Assembly (NCBI GenBank): GCA_031430595.1
Contig: JANPBU010000016.1
Coordinates: 124,001-188,000, forward strand
Direction of reading: 5' to 3'
Origin: JANNBN01 sp031430595
GTDB taxonomy: Bacteria > Actinomycetota > Acidimicrobiia > Acidimicrobiales > JANYDT01
DNA length: 64,000 bases
The stretch's first letter is position 1, and each line of letters starts with the position of its first letter. Under the pieces are notes generated by a model that saw only the letters and a list, made by a program, of their open reading frames with translations, was not told the origin of the DNA and did no database searches. Below, piece by piece: positions 25,840 through 34,208 of this stretch. Both the position numbers and the translations under genes were made by a program.

Positions 25840-26942
25840 TGGGGACAACGCCGTCGACCCACCAACTACCCGAACTGGCTTGCTACGGGCTTCCCGGCCA
25901 TAGCGATGATCCGACAGAATTGTTGACTCAACTGGGCGATGCTGAACGTATCGGTCTGGGGTCGGTGTTCATTAGTGAACGCTTCAATGTAAAAGAGGCG
26001 GCAACGCTCACCGGCGCTTCAGTAGTTGCTTCACAAACACTCGGAATAGCAACCGGCGTTACGAACGCAAACTCGCGGCATCCGCTCGTTACAGCGTCTT
26101 GGGCGATGACCGCCCACAAGTTATCAAGGGGACGATTCGCGCTAGGTATCGGTAGAGGTATTCCGGCTGCTTCGCGCGCATACGGCTTAACACCAAGCAC
26201 TATGGCTGAGATGGAAGATGCGTTCGGATTATGGCGTCGGCTTTGGAAGGGCGAACTCGTTCTTGGTCATGACGGGCCGGCAGGCAAATACCCGGCCCTG
26301 CGAATGGGCACCCAGTTCGATGAACACATCCCCATCATGGTTGCGGCGCTTGGCCTCAAGACAATGGAGTGGGCCGGGCGAGTCGCCGACGGCGTTATTC
26401 TTCACACGTTCTTTTCTGATGAGGCATTACAGCGATGCGTGTCAGCAGTACGACGCGGGGCCAATTCGGTTGGGCGAGATCCGTCTGCTGTCAAAGTTTG
26501 GTCGGTGCTTGCCACGCTCGCCACCGAGCCAGGCCACGAACTCACCGAACAACGACGGCTCAAGGCGCTAGTGGGTCGTATGGCTACGTACCTTCAAGTG
26601 TACGGCGATGCGTTGGTAGCCATCAACGAGTGGGACCCCGCCGTACTCACAAACTTTCGCAGCGACTCGGTGGTGATGGGGATGCGAGGGGCGATCGATG
26701 CCGTCGCCACAACCGACGAGCTACGCCACATCGAAACGCTGATACCGCTTCACTGGTACCCCGCCGCAGTTGGCGACCCAACCACTTGCGCTACCCGTGT
26801 GGTCGATCAATTTGGGGTCGGTGCCGACGGGGTCATTTTGCACGGTGCCGACGCAGCCACCCTTGAACCCGTCATCGAGGCGTACCGGCCCATTCGACCC
26901 AACCCCCGTTTCGAGCGACGATCCGTCAACCCAGGCCTCTGA
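25839..26942 (+). CDS. LLM-class F420-dependent oxidoreductase (TIGR03857-like)
   Basis: 367 residues. Luciferase-like barrel with GLGSVFISERFNVKEAATL, RHPLVTASWAMTAHKLSRGR, FALGIGRGIPAASRAYGLTP and a distinct long C-terminus containing HWYPAAVGDPTTCATRVVDQF, as in TIGR03857. The ATG overlaps the acyl-CoA synthetase stop, so the two are translationally coupled and may act on the same acyl substrate. F420 use is a family-level expectation. Confidence 0.88.
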   Translation: MGTTPSTHQLPELACYGLPGHSDDPTELLTQLGDAERIGLGSVFISERFNVKEAATLTGASVVASQTLGIATGVTNANSRHPLVTASWAMTAHKLSRGRFALGIGRGIPAASRAYGLTPSTMAEMEDAFGLWRRLWKGELVLGHDGPAGKYPALRMGTQFDEHIPIMVAALGLKTMEWAGRVADGVILHTFFSDEALQRCVSAVRRGANSVGRDPSAVKVWSVLATLATEPGHELTEQRRLKALVGRMATYLQVYGDALVAINEWDPAVLTNFRSDSVVMGMRGAIDAVATTDELRHIETLIPLHWYPAAVGDPTTCATRVVDQFGVGADGVILHGADAATLEPVIEAYRPIRPNPRFERRSVNPGL

Positions 26943-26963
26943 CAACGATCGGCCAACCAAACG

Positions 26964-27872
26964 TTACGCTTTTTTTACCGCATGACCACCGAAGGCATTA
27001 CGCATCGCTGACAGCATGCGTAACCCGTAGGCGTCTTCCTCGCGTGAGGCAAACCGAGCGAACAGCGAAGCGGCAATCACGTAAGCAGGAGCCCCGAACT
27101 CGACGGCTGCATCAACCGTCCATCGCCCTTCGCCCGAGTCTTCAACGTAGCCCTTGAGTTCGGAAAGCTGAGGGTCTTTGGCCAACGATGCGGCAAGTAA
27201 CTCAAGTAGCCAAGAACGAACGACGGAACCGTGCATCCATGACTCGGCTAACGCAGCCTGGTCGACGTTGAACGGACTCTTTTCGATGATCTCGAAACCT
27301 TCGGCGTAGCTTTGCATCATGGCGTATTCGATACCATTGTGAACCATCTTGACAAAGTGCCCAGAACCGTGCTGCTCGTCAACGTGGATCAAACCACCGG
27401 TAGGCGGGGCCAGAGTCGTAAAGATTGGTTTGCATTGCTCGTACGCAGCCGACGGCCCACCAATCATGAGGCAATAACCATTGGCCAAACCCCACACCCC
27501 ACCTGATGTTCCAGAATCGAGCATGGTGATACCTAGTGCACCAAGTTGAGCGGCTCTGGCCTGGGTTTCGGTGTACTTCGAGTTGCCACCATCAATAACG
27601 ATGTCGCCAGGTGCCAGGGAGGCGGCTAGGCCATCAACGGTCGACTGCGTTGGGGCACCGGCTGGCACCATGATCCACACCACTCGGGTGCCCGCAGGCC
27701 CAGCGGCCGAAACCAGGTCGTCGAGCGACGAGACGCCAACTGCGCCTTTTCCCGCTGACATTGCTACCGCTTCGGGGGATCGGTCGTACGCTACGACTTC
27801 GTGCCCACCGAGCAGCAGGCGCTCAGTCATATTCGCACCCATTTTTCCAAGACCAATCATCGCCAATCGCAT
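26964..27872 (-). CDS. gnd: 6-phosphogluconate dehydrogenase, decarboxylating, short NAD-type
   Basis: 302 residues, the short (GndA/YqeC) form. GLGKMGANM dinucleotide loop, IDGGNSKYTETQ, GTSGGVWGLANGY, and GHFVKMVHNGIEYAMMQSYAEGF with catalytic Lys and substrate-binding Asn. The C-terminus DSGEGRWTVDAAVEFGAPA matches. It oxidatively decarboxylates 6-phosphogluconate to ribulose 5-phosphate. It is convergent with the LLM gene; metabolically it feeds pentose phosphates that the phosphoketolase at 55.5 kb could cleave. Confidence 0.93.
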   Translation of the reverse strand: MRLAMIGLGKMGANMTERLLLGGHEVVAYDRSPEAVAMSAGKGAVGVSSLDDLVSAAGPAGTRVVWIMVPAGAPTQSTVDGLAASLAPGDIVIDGGNSKYTETQARAAQLGALGITMLDSGTSGGVWGLANGYCLMIGGPSAAYEQCKPIFTTLAPPTGGLIHVDEQHGSGHFVKMVHNGIEYAMMQSYAEGFEIIEKSPFNVDQAALAESWMHGSVVRSWLLELLAASLAKDPQLSELKGYVEDSGEGRWTVDAAVEFGAPAYVIAASLFARFASREEDAYGLRMLSAMRNAFGGHAVKKA

Positions 27873-28032
27873 GTGTGGATCGTACGATGCATTCGCGGGC
27901 TTACGAATCCACCCGTGAAAAGAGTGTTTGACATGCCCCCTGAATCACACCCCCTTCTGACCAAAACCGATCAAAGGTTGACTCGCTTGGCAAACAGTCA
28001 AGCTGCGCGATCATCTTGCCGATGGTCTCTTC

Positions 28033-30252
28033 GTGCCGGCAATGACTGAAACCATGATGAGTGCAACGCCCAATTTTGATCCGAGCGTTTTGTCTCCAGA
28101 GTCTTCCCCCCAGGTTTCGCACCTGTTTGAGTTGATTCGTGCTGCGACGGAACTCGTTTTCCTGGTTGATCCCGACAAGAAAGTCGTTTACGTCGGCCAG
28201 TCGATTTCTGCGCTTCTCGGATACGACCCGCTCGATATCATCGGCCAGCCCATTCGCGAGTTGGTACACCCGAACCACGCCACACCTTTCGAAGGTGCCA
28301 TTGACCAGGTGTTTCGTGGAGCGAAACTCGGTGAGGCCGAACTTCGATTCCCTCACAAATCGGGGCTCGGTTCGCTGCCGTTGATGGTTGGCTTTTCGCC
28401 CCTCAAGCAGGAAAATGTCACCGAGGGAACAATGGTCACGGCCCGCCACGCCGGCACGAAGAAGGCTATGTTTGCCGCGCTGAATTTCGATGACGAGACT
28501 GCTATCGACCTCGGAAATTCTGCACCGGTCGTGATGTTTTTGCTCGACGAACGAGGTCGCTGCACGTGGATGAACCCCACCTGGACCGCACTTTCGGGCC
28601 AACCTGTCAACGAAGCGTCCGGCCTCGGTTGGTTGGCAATGTTGGAACAAAGCGACCGAGACGGTTTCCGTTCGGTCGCCGCCCAAGCCCACCAACGCCA
28701 ATCTGGCTGGCGACACCAGTTCCGGATCCGATCTACTCACGACGAGTTGTACTGGATCGACGGGGCCGCTGCCCCGCGATTCTCGGCCGATAACTCAGTT
28801 TCGGGATACATCGTTGTTTTGGCCGACATCACTGCTGAGGTACGAGCAAGGGCTGAGCTAAATAAGCGAACCACGATCGTTGAATCGAACGCTGACTACG
28901 TGGTCATGGATGAGCGCTCACAGCGGTTAATTTACGGAAGCGACGGGGCCGGGTCGCCGTTGGCATCTACCCCTCCACTGCCATCGATGGATTCTGCCGA
29001 AGATGCTCGACCATCACTTGGGGCAATACCTACCGATCAACAAGCTCAATACCTCAATGAGATTCGACCAACCGTGCTGTCGAGCGGAGTCTGGCAATCA
29101 GGCATGGAGGCACCTCGCGCCAACTCGTCGTTTGGTGACATTGGCGAACCGGCCACTGCTACCCAGAAACAGACTGCTGCAGATGGTGTTGCTGATGAAG
29201 TTGACCCAGATAGCGAACCCAAAGCGCCGCTCGCACACCAGCCCGAACTTGCGTTACAGCACGCGCTACTTGAAACTCTTCGTCGTCCGTCAAACGATGC
29301 CGTTGCGCTCGTCGAAGCTGAAGTTGCACCGTCGCCAGCCACCGAAGCTGAAGCTGAATTCGTGCCATCGTTCGAATTCCAGTTTGAGCCGACCGTCGCT
29401 TCTCAAGAGGTTCTTGCCACAACGCCTATTTCCACAACGCCTATTTCTACAACGCCTGTTGCCGCTCCACGCCTGCAAGACATGACTAGCGGACAACAAC
29501 CGGTCGCATGGAATTTTGAAGCACCGGTTGCTGATCCAGGTCCGATTGACGGCTGGAAAGGGCCATCGTGGTCACAGTCAGCGGCTGCGAGTGAAGTTGC
29601 CGCACCGCTCGGGCTTCAGGCGCCAGCAGAGCAGGTGTACGTCGGGCTCGTCGGGCCGTCCGGGTCAGTAGAAAGCATTGCGTCGGTTTCTGACGCTGTT
29701 CTAGAACCGACTGAGTTTGAAATCGCTGACATGCTGCCAGCCGTCGACCCGGTGACCGGGCTTGCCAACCGTGCGCTGTTTCTTGAACGAATTCGCCTGG
29801 CCCTGCACCGAATGAATCGAGACGGAGTGTCTGTTGCAGTGATGCTGGCAAACATTCACGGTTACGACGAACTTCGCCAACAGGTCGGAGCGAAAACCGG
29901 CGACGATCAACTCTTCGTTATCGCAAAACGTTTAGAGGCAACCATTCGCCAAGTTGATACCGCAGCGCGCATTGGCGATTCTGACTTCGCGGTACTTGGT
30001 GTTGGCTGGTTCTTCCCCGGCGATGTCGAGAATGCCGCCCGCCGCTTCATGCTCAAGATTCAAGAGCCACTTCCATCAATCGGTCGCCAAGCAGTGTTGC
30101 CCGCCAGTATGGGAATTGCGATTGCGCAGCCAGACGAATCGATCAGCACGTTGCTTCGTAGGGCGCAACGAGCAAGAAAAATTGCCTTCGGCCTGGGTTC
30201 AGGCAGCGTCTACGTTGACAACGGGCCAGGTCGGGAACCAAGCCAGTCGTAA
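28033..30252 (+). CDS. PAS-domain protein with C-terminal degenerate GGDEF domain
   Basis: Up to 739 residues; GTG at 28033 or one of the ATGs just after it is the start. PAS1 at about 30-140 (VFLVDPDKKVVYVGQSISALLG), PAS2 at about 160-280 (VMFLLDERGRCTWMNPTWTALSG), then a 300-residue low-complexity Pro/Ala/Glu linker with three TTPIS/TTPVA repeats. A GGDEF-type fold starts at DPVTGLANRALFLERIRLAL. Its signature is IGDSDF instead of GGDEF, so diguanylate cyclase activity is unlikely; it may act as a c-di-GMP or nucleotide sensor. It is the gene before a YheO-type regulator. Confidence 0.85.
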   Translation: MPAMTETMMSATPNFDPSVLSPESSPQVSHLFELIRAATELVFLVDPDKKVVYVGQSISALLGYDPLDIIGQPIRELVHPNHATPFEGAIDQVFRGAKLGEAELRFPHKSGLGSLPLMVGFSPLKQENVTEGTMVTARHAGTKKAMFAALNFDDETAIDLGNSAPVVMFLLDERGRCTWMNPTWTALSGQPVNEASGLGWLAMLEQSDRDGFRSVAAQAHQRQSGWRHQFRIRSTHDELYWIDGAAAPRFSADNSVSGYIVVLADITAEVRARAELNKRTTIVESNADYVVMDERSQRLIYGSDGAGSPLASTPPLPSMDSAEDARPSLGAIPTDQQAQYLNEIRPTVLSSGVWQSGMEAPRANSSFGDIGEPATATQKQTAADGVADEVDPDSEPKAPLAHQPELALQHALLETLRRPSNDAVALVEAEVAPSPATEAEAEFVPSFEFQFEPTVASQEVLATTPISTTPISTTPVAAPRLQDMTSGQQPVAWNFEAPVADPGPIDGWKGPSWSQSAAASEVAAPLGLQAPAEQVYVGLVGPSGSVESIASVSDAVLEPTEFEIADMLPAVDPVTGLANRALFLERIRLALHRMNRDGVSVAVMLANIHGYDELRQQVGAKTGDDQLFVIAKRLEATIRQVDTAARIGDSDFAVLGVGWFFPGDVENAARRFMLKIQEPLPSIGRQAVLPASMGIAIAQPDESISTLLRRAQRARKIAFGLGSGSVYVDNGPGREPSQS
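29417..29461 (+). repeat. Three 15-bp tandem repeats encoding TTP(I/V)S/A
   Basis: CCACAACGCCTATTT occurs twice back to back and a third diverged copy follows, keeping the frame inside the linker of the PAS/GGDEF protein. Confidence 0.8.
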
Positions 30253-30261
30253 AAGAAATGA

Positions 30262-30278
30262 CTAGACATATTGTCTAG
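30262..30278. promoter_or_regulatory. Palindromic operator candidate upstream of the YheO-type regulator
   Basis: CTAGACA-TAT-TGTCTAG is a perfect 7-3-7 inverted repeat, 18 bp before the GTG start of the regulator and just past the preceding gene. A partial related sequence, CAGATATTCTGTCTG, follows at once. The position fits autoregulation of the regulator-aminotransferase-cyclodeaminase operon. Confidence 0.6.
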
Positions 30279-30296
30279 ATCAGATATTCTGTCTGA

Positions 30297-30914
30297 GTGG
30301 CTTCCCGACGTACACCGACACTGCCGTTTGATATTGCGCCGTTCGCGCCGCTCATTGAAGGAATTGTCGCCCTTCTGCACCCCCACGCAGAAGTGGCGGT
30401 TCATGATGTGAAACAAGACCGCATCGTTGCGATTTGGAACCCGATCTCAAATCGATCGGTTGGTGACGAATCGTTACTCGGCGAGTTACCCGCCCACGAA
30501 TCGGGCTTCGGTGTACTCGGACCATACGAGAAGATCGGAATTGATGGGCACCGCATAACCTCGGTGACGGTAGAGATTGCCAACGGGGCCGGTTTGGTGT
30601 GCGTGAACCTCGATCGGTTTGCACTCGACAGCGCGATCGAGGCGCTTCAACGATTCGCTCAGGCCGTTACACCGCAACCGTCTGCATTGTTCGAACGCGA
30701 TTGGAGAGAAGAGATCTCACGGCTCGTTGATGAATGGTGTCGTCAACAACACATCGACCGCAATCGCCTCAAACGCGACCAACGCATCGAAATCGTGAGG
30801 CTGCTCGATGAAAAGGGTCTCTTTGCCACTCGTAACGCAGGCACCCTCATCGCTGCGACTCTCGGAGTTTCTCGCGCCACCATTTACTCACTTCTACAAA
30901 AGGCCCGATCATGA
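30297..30914 (+). CDS. YheO-type transcriptional regulator (PAS-like domain plus HTH_22)
   Basis: 205 residues, GTG start. Residues about 10-125 are the YheO-like PAS domain (PLIEGIVALLHPHAEVAVHD, and NRSVGDESLLGELP). Residues about 145-205 carry the DNA-binding HTH_22 motif ending AGTLIAATLGVSRATIYSLLQKARS. This is the DauR/YheO family that controls amino-acid catabolic operons. Its stop overlaps the aminotransferase start by 4 bp, which supports control of the aminotransferase and ornithine-cyclodeaminase genes. Confidence 0.85.
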   Translation: MASRRTPTLPFDIAPFAPLIEGIVALLHPHAEVAVHDVKQDRIVAIWNPISNRSVGDESLLGELPAHESGFGVLGPYEKIGIDGHRITSVTVEIANGAGLVCVNLDRFALDSAIEALQRFAQAVTPQPSALFERDWREEISRLVDEWCRQQHIDRNRLKRDQRIEIVRLLDEKGLFATRNAGTLIAATLGVSRATIYSLLQKARS

Positions 30915-32089
30915 AAACGAGATCGAGTGGTATCCCACGAGGCATTCCAGATTTCGCCCTTGAAGTGTATTTTTCAAAACACGAGTTCACCGCTAAGTAT
31001 CACCTCACTGCATCAGATGCTCAAACGATGACCATCAACGAATTGCTTGCACTTGGCACCGATACTGACCGAACAGCATTTGGCGAACTCGGCCTCGGTT
31101 ACACGACCACTTGGGGGTCACACAAGTTACGTGATGCAATAGCGTCAACGTATACACACATATCTTCTGAGCACGTACTGGTATTCGCTGGTGCACAAGA
31201 AGCGATGTTCTGGGCAATGCAAATTTTCGCCGGGCCGGGTGATCACGCCCTGGTAAGTGTGCCGAACTATCAGTCAATGGAGTCAGTCGCTCTCTCGACC
31301 GGTGCCGAGGTCACCGGCTTTCCCCTCTGGGAAGGAGAGGGTTCCATACTCAAATGGACACTCGACGTAGAACGCCTAAAAACAATGATTCAGCCAAACA
31401 CCCGAGTAATTGCAGTGAATTTTCCGAACAACCCAACCGGATTCGTGCCAGATCATGCAACATGGAAGGCCTTGGTCGAACTGTGCGAAGAGCGCAACAT
31501 CTATCTGTACTCAGACGAAGTGTATCGAGGTCTTGAGCTTGACGAATCGAAGCGGATTGTTCAAGCTGCCGATGCCGGATCAAAAGGTGTTTCGCTTAAT
31601 GTCATGTCGAAGGCATACGGAATGCCCGGTTTGCGAATTGGTTGGATTGCGACCCAAGACCGACAACTTCTGCAACGCTTTGAACGAGCCAAGCACTACA
31701 CGACCATTTGCAGTTCCGGACCAAGTGAATTCCTAGCGACGCTTGCGTTACACAACGCAGAGGCCATCGCTCGACGTAACCGCAATGTTATGCGCGCGAA
31801 CCTTCCATCGCTTGAAGCCACCATGACGCGCTGCGCAGACATTGTGGAATGGACGGCACCCGATGGCGGTTGCGTAATGTTCCCAAGGTATCTTGGCGCT
31901 GACGGTATCGAAGCATTCGCCGAATCATTGGTTCACGAGCGATCTGCTCTGATTTTGCCGTCGTCGATTTACAAATCACAATTACTTGACATTCCAAATG
32001 ACCGTTTCCGTCTCGGTATGGGCCGCACAAACCCAGAGGCCGGTTGGGCTGAACTCGAAGCACACTTACTTAGCAGACTGGGCAGGTAG
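30911..32089 (+). CDS. PLP-dependent aminotransferase class I/II
   Basis: 392 residues, fold-type I. AGAQEAMFWAMQIFAGPGDH, NFPNNPTGFVPDHATW, LYSDEVYRGLEL, and the PLP Lys in VMSKAYGMPGLRIGWIA. FRLGMGRTNPEAGW supplies the carboxylate-binding Arg. Relatives include capreomycidine synthase-like enzymes of Arg-derived metabolites and general amino acid aminotransferases. Neighbouring regulator and cyclodeaminase genes suggest an arginine- or ornithine-related catabolic step; the exact substrate is not determined. Confidence 0.88.
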   Translation: MKTRSSGIPRGIPDFALEVYFSKHEFTAKYHLTASDAQTMTINELLALGTDTDRTAFGELGLGYTTTWGSHKLRDAIASTYTHISSEHVLVFAGAQEAMFWAMQIFAGPGDHALVSVPNYQSMESVALSTGAEVTGFPLWEGEGSILKWTLDVERLKTMIQPNTRVIAVNFPNNPTGFVPDHATWKALVELCEERNIYLYSDEVYRGLELDESKRIVQAADAGSKGVSLNVMSKAYGMPGLRIGWIATQDRQLLQRFERAKHYTTICSSGPSEFLATLALHNAEAIARRNRNVMRANLPSLEATMTRCADIVEWTAPDGGCVMFPRYLGADGIEAFAESLVHERSALILPSSIYKSQLLDIPNDRFRLGMGRTNPEAGWAELEAHLLSRLGR

Positions 32090-32095
32090 GTCGCT

Positions 32096-32974
32096 ATGAG
32101 AATCATCTCTCTCGACGAGGTCAAAGCTCAAGTCACGATGCCCGCTGCCATTGGTGCGATGCGGAAGGGTTTTGCTGACCTAGCTCATTCACAGGTAGTC
32201 ACCCCGGAAGAGTTTGTTATGTGTCATCCCGGTCGCGGCGATATCCACATTAAAGGTGCACATATCTTTGGATCACCTTGGATGGTCACCAAAATCGCCG
32301 CCGCAGGTTTCGCTGTCGCCGGGAATCACGGCTGCATGATCGGCATTTCCTCAGAGACGGGAAACATCGAAGTTCTTGTCGACGATGGAGGTTGGCTCAC
32401 CGAAGTTCGCACGGCCGCTGCCGTCGCGCTTTCTGTCGACCTGCTCGCCCGTACCGACGCCACGAGGTTGGCGATTATCGGCACCGGCGTCCAGGCTGCA
32501 TTCCAACTTGAAGCGGTTCGACACGTGCGGAACATTTCCGACATCAATGTCTATGCCCGCACTGCGGTGAAGGTCGCACGCTTTGCCGAGACGCACAACG
32601 CCCGAGCCTGCGCCTCGGTTGATGAAGCCTTAGCTGGCGTCGATATTGTGCTTCTTGCTACGAATAGCCACGAGGCAATCATTTTTGATGCTTCGCACCT
32701 TGCGGGTGGGGTTCATGTCACTGCTTCGGGGGCCGACATGGTTGGCAAACGCGAACTCAGCCCCGAGGTCGTCGAGTCTGCCGACATAGTCGCTGTTGAT
32801 GACGTTGGTCTCGCCACTCGGGTCGGAATTCTGCAAGGAACGTCAACATCGGCGATGACGTTAGGGCAACTTGTCGTTGGGGTGGTCGGGCGAACATCAG
32901 CCACGCAACGAACCCTCGTTGGGTTGAGCGGCCTCGGTATGCAAGATGCCGCCATCTTTGACCTCCTCAGGTAA
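32096..32974 (+). CDS. Ornithine cyclodeaminase/mu-crystallin family protein
   Basis: 292 residues. The N-terminal substrate domain has MPAAIGAMRKGFADLA, and the family Lys lies in the WMVTKIAAAGF segment. The Rossmann part is RLAIIGTGVQAAFQLEAV. The family includes ornithine cyclodeaminase, alanine dehydrogenase-like and ketimine reductase enzymes. Coupled by 6 bp to the aminotransferase, it probably works on the same amino-acid pathway. Ornithine specificity cannot be assigned from sequence. Confidence 0.87.
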   Translation: MRIISLDEVKAQVTMPAAIGAMRKGFADLAHSQVVTPEEFVMCHPGRGDIHIKGAHIFGSPWMVTKIAAAGFAVAGNHGCMIGISSETGNIEVLVDDGGWLTEVRTAAAVALSVDLLARTDATRLAIIGTGVQAAFQLEAVRHVRNISDINVYARTAVKVARFAETHNARACASVDEALAGVDIVLLATNSHEAIIFDASHLAGGVHVTASGADMVGKRELSPEVVESADIVAVDDVGLATRVGILQGTSTSAMTLGQLVVGVVGRTSATQRTLVGLSGLGMQDAAIFDLLR

Positions 32975-32993
32975 CCGCCAGCGCTCCGCGTAT

Positions 32994-33014
32994 CGTGTGC
33001 CGTGTGCCGTGTGT
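32994..33014. repeat. Short 7-bp tandem repeat CGTGTGC
   Basis: Three adjacent copies (CGTGTGC, CGTGTGC, CGTGTGT) lie in the intergenic gap before the GlsB-family gene. No function was inferred. Confidence 0.6.
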
Positions 33015-33030
33015 CGGCTAGCTTTCGCTG

Positions 33031-33300
33031 ATGGGCATAATCGGATGGATCCTCACGGGGCTTATCGCTGGTTCGTTAGCGCAGCGTTTCATGGGTATCG
33101 AAAAGAAGGGTTGTCTGCGAACCATGCTGCTTGGCGTGGCCGGCGGGCTACTCGGCGGTTTTCTCGCCACTCTCATTTCCAGCCGCAAGCGCGAAATCGA
33201 TCACTTCGGATTCCGAGGGATCTTCCTCGCTTTGATCGGCTCAATGATCTTGTGTTTCGTCCTCGGCCCTCGACTCGGGAAGCGCAACGATCGCCGCTAA
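33031..33300 (+). CDS. GlsB/YeaQ/YmgE-family membrane stress protein
   Basis: 89 residues with three hydrophobic spans: about 3-22, 30-48 and 65-82. IIGWILTGLIAGSLAQRFMG and GVAGGLLGGFLATLI match the GlsB/YeaQ/YmgE (transglycosylase-associated) family. These small membrane proteins are linked to stress and envelope homeostasis. Confidence 0.82.
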   Translation: MGIIGWILTGLIAGSLAQRFMGIEKKGCLRTMLLGVAGGLLGGFLATLISSRKREIDHFGFRGIFLALIGSMILCFVLGPRLGKRNDRR

Positions 33301-33358
33301 CCGGCAGTGAGGGTGGCTCGGTTTTTTTCGGGACGGCCGAACGTGCCACCATCTGTGA

Positions 33359-34186
33359 GTGAGCACAGACCTCGACCTTGCCCTTCTTGATGTTGATCGT
33401 GGTGTAGCCACCATCACGTTTAATCGCCCCGAGTCAAACAACGGTTGGACCGGTGGCCTTGAGCAGGCCTACTACGACCGGCTTTCGCAATGCCAAGACG
33501 ACCCACTCGTGAAAGTCATCGTTGTTACCGGCGCGGGTCGCTCGTTTTGTCCGGGCGCCGATATGAAAATGTTGAGCGGCGCGGCGAGTGGAACGAGCAA
33601 CGCGGGTGGTGGGTCAGCCGAACAACCTGTCGGGCAACCGAAACAGGTGCTGAACTACCCGGCCACAATCACCAAACCAATCATCGGCGCAATTAACGGC
33701 GCATGCGCTGGGGTGGGCCTCGTACAAGCGTTGATGTTTGACATGAGGTTCGCTGCCGCTGGGGCCAAGTTCACCGTTGCGTTTGCCCGCCGTGGCCTCA
33801 TTGCTGAATATGGTTCGGCCTGGTTGCTGCCCCGGCTCGTCGGGCAATCCAATGCGCTTGATTTGTTGCTCTCGTCTCGGGTGGTGCTAGCCGACGAGGC
33901 CCAGTCGATGGGTCTCGTCAATCGTGTCGTTGCCGCCGACGAGCTGTTGGGTGTGACACAGGCGTATGCCCGCGACCTTGCTGCGAACTGCTCACCTACG
34001 TCGATGGCTGTCATGAAACAGCAGGTTGCTCGAGCCTGGCAACACGACCTGCCTGAGGCGATGACTGAAGCGTACCGACTCATGAACCAAACCCTTAAGC
34101 GTCCTGATTTTGTTGAAGGTGTTTCAAGTTTTCTCGAGAAGCGGGTTCCGACGTTTGGTGAAATCCAACAGGACTTGCTTGATTAA
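33359..34186 (+). CDS. Enoyl-CoA hydratase/isomerase family protein
   Basis: 275 residues, GTG start. Crotonase fold with TFNRPESNNGWTGGLEQAYY, the oxyanion-hole region GRSFCPGADMKML, and GAINGACAGVGLVQALMFD. Neither usual catalytic Glu pair is obvious; AFARRGLIAEYG carries one Glu-like position, so the exact reaction (hydratase, isomerase or other) is open. Stands alone between the GlsB gene and the convergent trpEG gene. Confidence 0.87.
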   Translation: MSTDLDLALLDVDRGVATITFNRPESNNGWTGGLEQAYYDRLSQCQDDPLVKVIVVTGAGRSFCPGADMKMLSGAASGTSNAGGGSAEQPVGQPKQVLNYPATITKPIIGAINGACAGVGLVQALMFDMRFAAAGAKFTVAFARRGLIAEYGSAWLLPRLVGQSNALDLLLSSRVVLADEAQSMGLVNRVVAADELLGVTQAYARDLAANCSPTSMAVMKQQVARAWQHDLPEAMTEAYRLMNQTLKRPDFVEGVSSFLEKRVPTFGEIQQDLLD

Positions 34187-34208
34187 CGCCGTCTGAACTC
34201 AGGGGCTG

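Noticed and set aside
27901..28740. 279-residue antisense ORF
   Set aside because: It lies opposite the PAS/GGDEF gene, has no recognisable domain and odd composition; a frame shadow.
33359..34186. Calling the crotonase-fold gene a confirmed hydratase
   Set aside because: The catalytic Glu pair is not clear, so only the family is named.
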